DNA of 37,550 nt from an uncultured Verrucomicrobiales bacterium (GCA_913048135.1 CAJWVY010000011.1:1-37550), one strand, 5' to 3'. Counted from the stretch's first letter, positions 18,988 through 29,300 are shown. The notes: a model not told the origin generated them from the sequence alone. A program made the numbers and translations.

Positions 18988-19112
18988 CCAAATACCACTT
19001 TGCCGGAGTGATTTAGGTGAATAGCTGCATAAACAGGCGTTTTTAGCCTTTCGCCTGTGGGCAAGTCCGGAATTAGCCGATTTTATCGCCAATTGCCCCC
19101 TTCGCAGGCGCC

Positions 19113-19150
19113 AAAAAAACTCCCCGACCAGCCTCAAGCCAATCGGGGAG
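19113..19150 (-). terminator. Rho-independent terminator downstream of the cytochrome b-c gene
   Basis: On the minus strand: CTCCCCGATTGGCTTGAGGCTGGTCGGGGAGTTTTTTT. Confidence 0.9.
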
Positions 19151-19170
19151 ATCTTGAATTGTGCGCGGCT

Positions 19171-20904
19171 CTATTCGCCCCGGAGCCAATCGACGATCCG
19201 CTCCATTTGTTTGCGAGTCAGCTTCTCATCGCGCCCGAAGGCCGGCATGCGATCGTTCTTGCTTCCGTAAAACCGTTCGTGTTCCGGATTATGCACGATG
19301 CCCATCATCCATTCGCGGGAACCGTAGCCAGTAAGATCTGGTGCAGAGTAATCGTCTGCATTCCATCCTCCTAACGCGTGACAGTCCACGCAACCGATCT
19401 CTTCAAATAGCTCATGACCAGCCTCAATGTCCGACTTGTCTGATTTATCCAGATTCACTTGAGAGGGCAGTTTAGCTTCCGCGGAGATGGCTTTGACTAG
19501 TTGATCCATTTCACTCTCTTCAATAAACTCGAATTCATCCTCAAGGAATCCCAGCATCTTACTCTTCTTGATATGCGCGGTATTGCCAAAAAATTTCTCA
19601 GAACCATAACGCTCAGGATGAAGTAATTCCGTTAGATACTCACGGCTTGCAAACCCCTTAAGATCGGGCGCACTGGGTTTATCCACCTTTCCACCTAGAC
19701 CGTCTTCCCCGCCGTAGGTATGGCAGCTAGCGCAATGCGCGGCGAAGAGCTTAGGCCCTTGGAGAAGAGCCAGTGCTCCTTCGGGCGGAATTCCGTTAGC
19801 GGCCATTTTCTTAACCAGTGCCGCCTCGCGCTCAGCCTGTGCTTTTGAGGCTTGGAGCGATTCGTTGTTCTTATCTGCATTCACTGCCGCGTAAGTCAAA
19901 ACGGCAGCAAACACAAGAATACCAAAGAGCAATCCTACGTTAAACTTATGCCCCTTTTCGCTCTTACCAATGATGGGCATGAGGAACACCAAAGTCATAG
20001 CGATACCCGGTAAAACAATCGCTCCAAGTATTTCCCAGTGGCCGGGGAAATACTTTAGGAATTGAAACAGGAACAGGAAGTACCAGTCCGGCCGGGCGGG
20101 ATAATTGGTAGAAGGATCCGCCGGCGCATCGAGATGCGCACCATTGAATGAAAAGTGAAGCACCAATACAGTAACCAACACTGCCAAGCAGGCGACAGCG
20201 TCCTTGAGCACCTGTTCGGGCCAGAAGAATTCGTCCGGGCCCTTGAGTGGTTTCTTGGGATGAATACCGTGCCTTCGGAAAAGATATATATGACCAGCTG
20301 TCAGTGCGATCACGCTGATCGGCAAGATACCGGCGTGCAATGCGAAGAATCTCGTAAGTGTGTGATGACCATAATCGGAACCACCGAGTACGAGGGTTTT
20401 TAAGTATTCACCGACAAGAGGAGTGCCACCTAAGATATCAGTAGCAACCTTAGTCGCCCAGTAGCCTTTCTGATCCCACGGCAAAAGATAACCGGTCAGC
20501 GACAGCGCCAACGTGAGTTTCAGCAGGATAACGCCGAACCAAAAGTTTACCTCGCGCGGCGCCCGGTAGGCGCCATCAATCACCACCTGCATAAGGTGCA
20601 GCACAAGCAGTACGGTCATCACCTGAGCGGTCCAATGATGCAATCCCCGTAGAAAATGCCCGCCGGTCATGTGGTTATTGATATAGTATACACTCTCCCA
20701 CGCGGTTTGCCCGCTGGGGCTGTAGCCCATCCACAGGAAAATGCCGGTGATGAACTGAATCATCAGGGCGAAGGTTAGTGTACTACCCCAAACATAGCGC
20801 CACCTAGAACCTCCTGGCACATTTTCGAACAATGTCTCGCGAATGTGATCACGAATACCCGTGCGGTTATCCAGCCAGTCGTAAAGTTTTTTAATCTGTT
20901 CCAT
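19171..20904 (-). CDS. Cytochrome b (b6/subunit IV type) fused to two C-terminal cytochrome c domains
   Basis: GGHFLRGLHHWTAQVMTVLLVLHLMQVV, SLTGYLLPWDQKGYWATKVAT, RPDWYFLFLFQFLKYFPG; C-terminal CASCH (19720-19734) and CVDCH (19378-19392). Confidence 0.93.
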   Translation of the reverse strand: MEQIKKLYDWLDNRTGIRDHIRETLFENVPGGSRWRYVWGSTLTFALMIQFITGIFLWMGYSPSGQTAWESVYYINNHMTGGHFLRGLHHWTAQVMTVLLVLHLMQVVIDGAYRAPREVNFWFGVILLKLTLALSLTGYLLPWDQKGYWATKVATDILGGTPLVGEYLKTLVLGGSDYGHHTLTRFFALHAGILPISVIALTAGHIYLFRRHGIHPKKPLKGPDEFFWPEQVLKDAVACLAVLVTVLVLHFSFNGAHLDAPADPSTNYPARPDWYFLFLFQFLKYFPGHWEILGAIVLPGIAMTLVFLMPIIGKSEKGHKFNVGLLFGILVFAAVLTYAAVNADKNNESLQASKAQAEREAALVKKMAANGIPPEGALALLQGPKLFAAHCASCHTYGGEDGLGGKVDKPSAPDLKGFASREYLTELLHPERYGSEKFFGNTAHIKKSKMLGFLEDEFEFIEESEMDQLVKAISAEAKLPSQVNLDKSDKSDIEAGHELFEEIGCVDCHALGGWNADDYSAPDLTGYGSREWMMGIVHNPEHERFYGSKNDRMPAFGRDEKLTRKQMERIVDWLRGE

Positions 20905-20921
20905 GCGTATGGCCGTATGAG

Positions 20922-21503
20922 TTAAAGAGCGATCTTCTCTTTAGTGTTTCCCTTGAAGCGTTGAAATTTCACCCAGACCTCACCAGCCTTGAGCTTCTCC
21001 TCATCCACCTCCAATGTATCCATAGCACGTGGGCTCACGCCTTTAACCAGTTTGCCATTTAAATCAAAATTACTATCATGGCAGGGACAGAAAAAATCCT
21101 GCTCTTTCTCACGGTAATCAACGAAACAACCCAGATGCGGGCACACCGTGTTATAGGCGATCACAGATATCGACGTCTCCGACTCCTCCTGGGTAGCGGT
21201 CTTAAGCAAATACACCGCCCCAACCGGCACATCCTTGTAGCGGCTCCATTTGTCTTTCTTATCCTCAACAATGGCGAACTTCATTGGCTCGCCCTCCGAC
21301 AAATCGGACACATCCGTCAGCCGAATAAACTCCGCGGCCCCTTCCGTTTCCGATTGACGGGTCAGGGGATCAAGCACCACGCGCACACCGGCGGCCATCG
21401 GCACCGCGCCGATGGCTGCTCCGATGGCGCAGGAGGCGCCTTTGATAAAATCCCGCCGATCCGGCTGGGAATCCTCTTGGGAAGAAACGTTTTCCTTGGA
21501 CAT
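20922..21503 (-). CDS. Rieske [2Fe-2S] iron-sulfur protein with Tat signal
   Basis: RRDFIKGASCAIGAAIG Tat-like leader; CPHLGC and CPCHDSNFD cluster-binding motifs. 17 nt upstream of the cytochrome b gene on the same strand. Confidence 0.95.
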   Translation of the reverse strand: MSKENVSSQEDSQPDRRDFIKGASCAIGAAIGAVPMAAGVRVVLDPLTRQSETEGAAEFIRLTDVSDLSEGEPMKFAIVEDKKDKWSRYKDVPVGAVYLLKTATQEESETSISVIAYNTVCPHLGCFVDYREKEQDFFCPCHDSNFDLNGKLVKGVSPRAMDTLEVDEEKLKAGEVWVKFQRFKGNTKEKIAL

Positions 21504-21661
21504 AACTGCGGTGGGAGTAGCTCCGTTTTCAAGGAGTCTTCCATAAGACGCCCAAACCTCCCCAGCAATTCGAAACGACTACCGCAAGAAACGACAGGAG
21601 ACAATCATCAATGTTAATCACTTTTCAGTGCAAGAATCGCAGTATCAACTAACTTCGGCTC

Positions 21662-23041
21662 ATGATGGTGTTGGCTTGGTTTCCCGGCGACTCGGTGCTG
21701 CTGCTGGCAACAGCCCTGCTTGCTGGAGGCCTCGCACTGGGGCATCGGGCCGGTGGCTTGCGGCTGGCGCTCCTTTGCTCGGCCGGCTTGCTGTCCGCCG
21801 GTGCCGCACCGTGGTTGCGCCATGCCATGCCGGATTTTCTCCTGCCCGACCATCCACTCAGCCGGCTAATGGGGGCCGACTTTGCCTGGGCCTTCGCGCT
21901 AGCGTTCCTTTTCTTGGGCTTGGTCGGTCAATTGTTGCACGAACCGTTGGCAACGAAACTGCATGCTCATTGGCCTGCGGATCGGCAGGAAGCCTGGCAG
22001 CGGTTGAACCATCGCCTCGGCCTAGTGCTGGGCGGGGGCCTAAGTATCTGTGCCAGCTGGATGATCTTGACCCTGACTTTGCCGTTGGGCTTTTTGGCCA
22101 ACCAAATTCCCGCGGCGCAACCGCAGCAGGATCCTTTCAGCCAGCGCTGGGCCGCGCGGCTGTATCGCGACGGCGCTGCACTGGGGCTTACGCCTGTGGC
22201 CCGTTGGCTGGACCCAGTTCCGGCCGATTTTTACACCGCCGCCGAGGTTGCCGGTTTGGTTTATCAAAACTGCAGCACAAACAACCTGATGCACATTCGC
22301 CAATTCCGATCGCGCCTGTTGGGTTATCCCGGTTTGGTGGATAGCGCTCACCATCCGCGCGTCGCCCAACTGGCTCATGTGTGGACGACTAACACATTTT
22401 TCATGGGGCTTCACCACCGCACCAATCTCCATCAACTGCTGGTCAATCCTCAGCTTAAGGCGGCCTGGACCGATCCGGATTTGAGCGCGCAAATCGCGCA
22501 GGTGGATTTACTGGATCTCAGAACCTACCTGCAAACCGGTCAATCCGCGCAGTACGCCCCACACACCTTGGCTCTCCAAGGCCGGGCGCCGTTGCTGGGC
22601 AGTTGGCGGCTGGATGCTTCCCAGACATTGGCGCAGTTTAAATCTCGTTATCCCAAAATGAACGCCGCAGAACGCACGGCGCTCGAGCATTATTTTCAGG
22701 AGCTGGCGGCCGACTTGGCCCTAAGTTTTTCCGATGGCACCTGTTATCTGGAAGGCCGCACATTTCCCGAACGCGCCCTCGGACAAACAGCTACCGCACA
22801 GCGCGAGAATGTGTCGCCCCGCGACTTCCTGCCGGTCATTCCCGAATCCGCCAGCGGTCGCCCAATCCAACTTCTTGCTCAGGGCGCATGGGAGAAAAAG
22901 CCCGGCGGCAGCTTTAAGACACATTGGAAGTGGGGAACGGCGGACAGCCCGGTGTCGCTGCAAATGTTTCCAGACCGCCTGCTGCTCACGGTTGAATCAA
23001 TGCGCGGGGAAAAATATGTGTTCCAGCGACCGCGCCTGTAG
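21662..23041 (+). CDS. Membrane protein with N-terminal CvpA-like region and uncharacterised C-terminal region
   Basis: Several hydrophobic segments in about the first 150 aa; soluble ~300-aa remainder I do not recognise. Confidence 0.6.
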   Translation: MMVLAWFPGDSVLLLATALLAGGLALGHRAGGLRLALLCSAGLLSAGAAPWLRHAMPDFLLPDHPLSRLMGADFAWAFALAFLFLGLVGQLLHEPLATKLHAHWPADRQEAWQRLNHRLGLVLGGGLSICASWMILTLTLPLGFLANQIPAAQPQQDPFSQRWAARLYRDGAALGLTPVARWLDPVPADFYTAAEVAGLVYQNCSTNNLMHIRQFRSRLLGYPGLVDSAHHPRVAQLAHVWTTNTFFMGLHHRTNLHQLLVNPQLKAAWTDPDLSAQIAQVDLLDLRTYLQTGQSAQYAPHTLALQGRAPLLGSWRLDASQTLAQFKSRYPKMNAAERTALEHYFQELAADLALSFSDGTCYLEGRTFPERALGQTATAQRENVSPRDFLPVIPESASGRPIQLLAQGAWEKKPGGSFKTHWKWGTADSPVSLQMFPDRLLLTVESMRGEKYVFQRPRL

Positions 23042-23046
23042 GCACC

Positions 23047-24051
23047 TTATTCGCTGAGCAAATCCAGCTGTTCTGTCAAGCAAGCCGAAAGCCCGTGCAA
23101 TGCCGAAGCCGCCGGCAAATCAACAACGCTGTCGTTGGCTCGTTGAATGTAGCCTTCCACCACCTCGCGACAGGCCATTGGGATTTGGCGGGCCAATAGA
23201 CCATCGCGAATGGTGTTCACCTGTTCGCCTCCGTCCTTGAGCATCGAGAGCCACGCCTTGTGCTCGATTTCATCCGCGCGCTCCAGGGCGATCAACACCG
23301 GCAACGTTGCCTTTCCGGTAATAAGATCGGTGCGCAGCGATTTGCCCGCGCGGACCTCTTCGCCAAACACATCCAAGCAATCATCGTAAATTTGATAAGC
23401 CGTACCGAGTTGCTCGCCATAATTCCGCAGGGCCGCGTGCACTTGCGGCTCGTTTGGCGCGGCAAACCGCGCGCCCAATTCGCAGGCCAACGAAAAAAGC
23501 TCGGCAGTTTTCATTCGCACCAGTTCCAGATATTCCTCACGGCCCAGTTCGAAGTTACCTCGCTGCAAGGTTTGGCGAATTTCACCGGTGCAAACAATCT
23601 TGGCCGATTGACTTACCAAACGGCATACCTCAGTAGAAGGCAACGTAGCCGCTAGTCTCAACGCCTCGGCAAAAAGGCAGTCCCCAGCCAGCACCGAAAC
23701 CTTGTTGCCCCAGTTAGCGGCCAATGTAGGACGGTTTCGGCGTACCTCAGCACCATCAACCACGTCGTCGTGGACTAAAGTGGCGAGGTGCACCATTTCA
23801 ATGATTACCGCGATATCAACATGCTGCGGCTTGATCCCACCAGCCGCTCGCGCAGCCAAAGCCACAAGTGCCGGACGGAGCTGTTTGCCCCGACTTACCA
23901 ACGCGTACTGCACAAAAGTGGCTATCTGGGGATCGAAGTTCTTTACCTCATCCTGGAGACGATCAGATACCTCATCCAAAAACGGCTGTATTGGATCGCA
24001 GAGCTCAGCCCAGTTTTTTGGGATGGCAGCTTTTTTAGTTTCAGCCAACAT
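23047..24051 (-). CDS. Polyprenyl (trans-isoprenyl) diphosphate synthase
   Basis: GKQLRPALVALAARA, MVHLATLVHDDVVDGAEVRRNRPT (first Asp-rich motif), YQIYDDCLDVFG (second Asp-rich motif), GKATLPVLIAL. Confidence 0.95.
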   Translation of the reverse strand: MLAETKKAAIPKNWAELCDPIQPFLDEVSDRLQDEVKNFDPQIATFVQYALVSRGKQLRPALVALAARAAGGIKPQHVDIAVIIEMVHLATLVHDDVVDGAEVRRNRPTLAANWGNKVSVLAGDCLFAEALRLAATLPSTEVCRLVSQSAKIVCTGEIRQTLQRGNFELGREEYLELVRMKTAELFSLACELGARFAAPNEPQVHAALRNYGEQLGTAYQIYDDCLDVFGEEVRAGKSLRTDLITGKATLPVLIALERADEIEHKAWLSMLKDGGEQVNTIRDGLLARQIPMACREVVEGYIQRANDSVVDLPAASALHGLSACLTEQLDLLSE

Positions 24052-24083
24052 GAATGGGAATTATAATGAAAAATAAGTTAAAC

Positions 24084-24497
24084 TCAAATCTTCGTTTGAC
24101 CTAGCTGTAGTATTCGCCGGAATTCAGGCGAACGCAACGGCATCACAGAAAGTCGGCTTTGTTTAATCAGCGCAATCTCAGACAATTTCGCTTCAGCCTT
24201 GATCTGCTCCAAAGTCACAGGTTCGACCATAGCTTTGACAGGCTTTAGATCAACCACACTCCAGTCACCTTCCTTGGCCGTAGGATCAGGATATGCCTCA
24301 CGTGTTACTTTGGCCACTCCCACGATGGCCTTTTCGCTAACGCTGTGGTAGAAAAAAACATGGTCACCTTTTTTCATGGCACGCAAATTATTACGCGCCT
24401 GATAATTCCGTACGCCATCCCAGTATGTGCCCTGATCCTTAACAAACTGTGACCACGGATATTTTTCCGGCTCCTGTTTCACCAGCCAATGGTTCAT
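24084..24497 (-). CDS. EVE domain-containing protein
   Basis: MNHWLVKQEPEKYPWSQF...WDGVRNYQARNNLRAMKKGDHVFFYHS...GVAKVTREAYPDPTA. Confidence 0.93.
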   Translation of the reverse strand: MNHWLVKQEPEKYPWSQFVKDQGTYWDGVRNYQARNNLRAMKKGDHVFFYHSVSEKAIVGVAKVTREAYPDPTAKEGDWSVVDLKPVKAMVEPVTLEQIKAEAKLSEIALIKQSRLSVMPLRSPEFRRILQLGQTKI

Positions 24498-24575
24498 GCA
24501 CGAGTAATGAATGGCGCAGAGGGAGTCGTCACGAAAATCCTACTCACTACCCGCCATTCACACTAACATCCCGGC

Positions 24576-25274
24576 GTGCCGAACATCGCCGACAACCTAG
24601 CCGCCGTGCAGGAACGCATTGACGCCGCCTGCGCCCGCGCCGGCCGCGCGCCTGAAGACGTACAACTGGTCGCGGTGGGCAAAAAATTTCCGGCTCCGAT
24701 CATCCGCGAAGCCGCCGAAGCCGGCCTCACGCTCTTCGGCGAAAATCGCGTGCAGGAAGCCAAGGCCAAGATTTCCGATTGCCCAGGTCATCTGCGCTGG
24801 CATTTCATCGGCAACCTCCAAACCAACAAATGCCGGGACGCCGTCGCCCTGTTTGATTTCCTGCATGCTGTGGACAGCCTGCATCTGGCCACCGAACTCA
24901 ACAAACGCTGCGAACAGGCTGCCAAAGTCATGCCCGTACTTCTGGAGGTGAATGTCTCTGGCGAAGCAAGCAAACACGGCTTCACCCCGGAAGCCGCAGT
25001 TGCCGCCATGGATGCCTTTTTCGATTTACCCCAACTCGAACTCCACGGCCTGATGACCATGGCGCCCTTCTCCCGCCACCCCGAAAGTGCCCGACCTTAT
25101 TTTCAAAAACTGCGCAAACTCAAAAATGCCTGTGAAGATCAACTGGGCGCGCCACTGCCCGAGCTATCCATGGGCATGAGCGGCGATTACGAAATCGCCA
25201 TTGAGGAAGGCGCCACCTTAATCCGCCTCGGCACCACCCTCTTCGGCCCACGCGCAGCGGCCAGTAAGGATTAA
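24576..25274 (+). CDS. YggS family pyridoxal phosphate-binding protein
   Basis: NLAAVQERIDAACARAGRAPEDVQLVAVGKKFP, LFGENRVQEAKAKI, WHFIGNLQTNK, LSMGMSGDYEIAIEEGATLIRLGTTLFG. GTG start. Confidence 0.95.
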   Translation: MPNIADNLAAVQERIDAACARAGRAPEDVQLVAVGKKFPAPIIREAAEAGLTLFGENRVQEAKAKISDCPGHLRWHFIGNLQTNKCRDAVALFDFLHAVDSLHLATELNKRCEQAAKVMPVLLEVNVSGEASKHGFTPEAAVAAMDAFFDLPQLELHGLMTMAPFSRHPESARPYFQKLRKLKNACEDQLGAPLPELSMGMSGDYEIAIEEGATLIRLGTTLFGPRAAASKD

Positions 25275-25357
25275 ACTCATGAGTCTCAGTATAGTTGAAA
25301 ATACATCTCATTTTGGGAGTGATTTCAAATTAAGCACATGATACGTTCCGCCCCTCT

Positions 25358-25672
25358 ATGGACCTGACTCCAGATATGTTTGCTGAGGAGATCGCGGCGG
25401 CGGTGAAGTCGTACGACAAGCATATCGTGTGTCTGGATAAAACGCCTGATGATTGCCAGGTGGCGCTGGAGAGTTTGTTGGTCAAGGCGATCCGCGCCTA
25501 CGAAACGCGCGGCGAGGGCATGCGGCACGGGATTGCACTGGATAATCAGGTAACCATTATTCTAAGCCAGGTGGATGGCGGCCCGTTGCCGATGTGCGGC
25601 ATTTATTTTAACCTCCACTCGCCCTACAAGAAGAAGCCGCAATCACCCGCGCCGGAGCCGGCCGAGCAGTAA
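25358..25672 (+). CDS. Hypothetical protein (104 aa)
   Basis: ORF with plausible codon usage in an otherwise empty gap. No family recognised. Confidence 0.55.
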   Translation: MDLTPDMFAEEIAAAVKSYDKHIVCLDKTPDDCQVALESLLVKAIRAYETRGEGMRHGIALDNQVTIILSQVDGGPLPMCGIYFNLHSPYKKKPQSPAPEPAEQ

Positions 25673-25674
25673 AA

Positions 25675-25704
25675 TAAAAAGAGCCCCGAGGTTTCCCCCG
25701 GGGC
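25675..25704 (-). terminator. Rho-independent terminator for the minus-strand lipoprotein gene
   Basis: GCCCCG (25683-25688) pairs with CGGGGC (25699-25704). Minus strand continues TCTTTTTATTTT. Confidence 0.75.
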
Positions 25705-25723
25705 CCTTCTCCACCCATCCGTA

Positions 25724-26146
25724 CTATTCGGGGCGAACAGAGTCGCCCTCACGGATGTCCCCCTTGTTGATATCAGCCACCAGGAACGTTTCATCAGTTT
25801 GACTGGTGGTCACAATCTCTCCCACCTGCTGATTTCCCCGGTAGACAAAATAGCGTTGTTCGGCTGGCGGCATCTTGGCAACGAACATAAAGTCCACCAC
25901 GCAAAATCCCAGCGACTGATCCACCAACATCACTTTGCCTTGTTGTGCGTAGGACACGGGCGTAGTGCCCGGCTTGGCTTGGCTGCCTTGGGCCGGCGGG
26001 GTAGTGACGTTTGTGTCACTGCCCGTAGTTGTCGAGTTTTCTTCCGACGGCTGTCCAATGCTCTTGATGCTTTTACATCCCGCAAGGGGAATGCAGACAC
26101 CAATAGCCAGCAATGTGTGGATGGCGAGTATCCTTGGCATTCTCAC
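25724..26146 (-). CDS. Putative lipoprotein
   Basis: Lipobox IPLAGC; Ser/Thr-rich linker; C-terminal EIVTTSQTDETFLVADINKGDIREGDSV. Confidence 0.65.
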   Translation of the reverse strand: MRMPRILAIHTLLAIGVCIPLAGCKSIKSIGQPSEENSTTTGSDTNVTTPPAQGSQAKPGTTPVSYAQQGKVMLVDQSLGFCVVDFMFVAKMPPAEQRYFVYRGNQQVGEIVTTSQTDETFLVADINKGDIREGDSVRPE

Positions 26147-26357
26147 CGCCGGTCAGATTACGCGCTAGAACTTTGGACACAACGTAGTATTGTTCACGTT
26201 CTCAATAATATTTGTGAACAAAAGTTCAGTAAAACCCGCACAAAGTTGGCCCGAAAAACGCCCTTTTTTACAAGTGTCCCTAAAAAAAACGTTTTCGTAT
26301 TGACGGGTAAAGCCCTGTTTGCAATGGATAGTCTTTCCTATTTTTTGAGAATTTAAG

Positions 26358-29300
26358 ATGCCACGCGGTAAAAAAGGTACACGTAAGCCAGCTCCTAAGA
26401 GTGGGGCCGCTATGAAATACGACGCCCACGCTTCGGCGCTGGATGATGCGTACGGTATGCTGGCTGAATTGCGCCGCGAACTTTCCGATACCCGCGAGGA
26501 CAAAAACGATCGCGGGGAATTGCTCGATCTCTTCGCCACCTGCAAGGATTCCCAGCGCGCTTGGATTCTGCTCGAGGATTACTTCAACAAACTCAAGCTC
26601 AGCCGCAAGGATTTCCCCGGCGACGATTGGTGGAAGGATGTGGTGGCGGTCAAGGGCAAGAAACGGCTCGAAGCCTTGTCGATTGTGTTCCTGCGAACCG
26701 GCCGGCAAATGCCCTCGGAATTGTCCGAGCACGCGAACCTCAAGCGGTTCAATGAAATTGAAAAGGCCGAAAGAGAAAGGGCGGTGTTCACTGAACTGGA
26801 GAACTGGATGTTCCCGCCCGCGCCGAATCACCTCGATGCCCCGCGCGCGTCCATTCGCGCCGTGGCCACGCCGGTGCCTGAGCGTGCCGGCTGCAACCTG
26901 CATCGGCTGAAAATTGAATTCATCATCCGCCGCCCGCGCACCGGTGATCGCAAGAAATCACTATCGAACCTCGTGGACCTCACCGTGCGCGCCGCTCATG
27001 AGAAAGAATTATTCCCGCCAAACGACTGGGAATTCATTGAATGGGTGACTGAGAATTTCGCTGCCGATGCCGGCAAGGGCGATCTCTTCCTCTCCGGCCA
27101 ACAACTCCTGCAATGGCTCGCCCATTGGGGCGATGAATCCCGCCTGCAACCGGCGGTAAACAAAGCGCATCACCAATTCCTCGGCCAACTGGCGGAACTC
27201 ACTGAAGCCAAAGGCCGCGACCAACGCCAGCTGACTCTACCCGAGGGCCACAAGGTGCCGGTGCAGGACGCCGTGTTTTTCACTGGCCGCCCAACGCTGG
27301 TACTTTGGAACAACACTTTTTATTTCCTGCGCAACTGCCCACCGGCCAAGCAGTTGGCCAAATGGCTGGCCGATCCGGCAACCGCCGCGAAGACCAAGCA
27401 GCCAGCCAAGGCCCAGAAAGCCGCGCCCGAGCTGGCTACGGTGGCCGCAGTGGCCACGGCCGAATCGGAGGATACGGATTCCAGTCTGCACCTGCTGAAG
27501 ATTGAATTTTATGTCCAGACCGCCAGCGGCAATCATAGGAAGTCACTCGCGCAATTGGCCAAAGTGATCGCCAAAGGGTCCTCGGAAAAGGAACAGTTTA
27601 ACGCCGCGGACTGGGAATTCATCGAGTGGGCCACCGCTCAATTCGGAGAGGAAGCCGGCACGGGCGATCTGTTTTTGTCCGGCCCGCAACTCCTCCAATG
27701 GCTCGCTCATTGGGGTGAGGAATCCCGCTTGCTACCGGAGCTGGATGCGCCGCAACACCGTTTTCTCGGGCAGCTCACGGAGCTATCACCCAGCCTGCGC
27801 AATGGCACAGCCGAGCTGGCCTTCACACATCAGCTCCTCCTCCCCGACGGCACAGAGGCGCCCATGCAGGAGGCGGTGTTCTTTGCCGGCCGGCCGACTT
27901 TGGTACTTTGGAATAGCACATTTTATTTCCTGCGTAACAGCCCGCCGGCCAAGCTGCTCACCAAGTGGGTTGCCAATCCGCGTGCGCCCATCACCAAGCT
28001 GAGCACACGCTTTATCACCGAGCTGCGGCGGTCTCATCACAGCGAAGGGGTGGACTGGAGCAAGTTGTGCGATTCGTTGGAGGCGCAGCCGCGGTTTGTG
28101 TTTGAGCTGCACGGAGACCGGCTGGAACTGCGTTTGCAGGCCAAGGCCAAGGACGCCAGCCAATGGGAATGGACCGGACACGAATGGAAGATCATCACCA
28201 CTGGCCGCCGCAAAGCCAAGCGACCGCAAGTGCTGGAGGATGATCGCCTGGATCCCGCAGTGAATTGGCTGCGCCAGTTGGATTGGTTCACGCCGGAGCC
28301 CGGTTTGTGGATTGGGGATGCGAACGAAAACTTTCTGCAAGTGCTCGCCAGCGTCTGGGATGATCGCCCGGAAGATGCAGAATTTCTGGGCAACGATTCC
28401 TTCCAGCGCCTGTTCCTCAAGCCCAAGCGCCTTAAGCCGAAGTTGGTGGTGAAAGGCAGCGGCATTGATTGGTTGTCCGTTTCGGCCGAGTGGGAAGAGG
28501 AAGGGCTGAAGCTGACCAAGAAGGATTTGGCAAGCCTCGCGCAGGCGACCGGCCGGTTTGTCAAACTGCCCAACAAAGGCTGGGTGCAACTGGACGAAAA
28601 CGCCACGCAACAGGCGCAGGAAGCCATGGCCGACCTCGGCCTAGACGGCCTCGATCCGGGCACGCAAAAGATCGCCATGGAACAGGCCGCGCACTTGGGC
28701 GAGGATTCGCTGGCGATGTTCGGCGACTCCAAGCAGGCGCAGAAACTGCGGTCGCGTATTGATACCTTTGAGGGCATTCCAGCCACAAGCATTCCGAACA
28801 ACATTCAAGCCGAGTTGCGTCCATACCAGCAGCAGGGCTTTGATTTCCTGTGCCACCTCAAGAGCATGGGGCTGGGTGGGATTCTGGCCGACGATATGGG
28901 TCTGGGCAAAACGCTCCAGACACTCACCTATCTTTCCTGGCTCAAGAAGCAGAAGAAACGCGGCAAATCCAATCCGTCGTTGGTGATCTGCCCGGCATCG
29001 GTGATGCACAACTGGCGCCGGGAAGCCGCGAAGTTTACGCCCGACATGTCGGTACTGGTGCTAGAAAGCGGCGCGGCGCGGCATCGCTTGCGCAAGAAGA
29101 TTCCCGATCACGATATTGTGGTCACCAACTACTCCCTGCTCCGCCGCGATCTGGAGGATTTGCAGACGTACAAGTTCAACGCCATCGTGCTGGACGAAGC
29201 GCAGTTCATTAAGAACCCCGGCGCGCAGGTGACGCAGTCGGTGAAGCAGCTAAAGTGCAAGATTCGGCTAGCCCTCACCGGCACCCCGCTGGAGAACCGG

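Noticed and set aside
27786-28610. 274-aa minus-strand ORF antisense to the SNF2 helicase
   Set aside because: Shadow ORF overlapping a strongly supported coding sequence.
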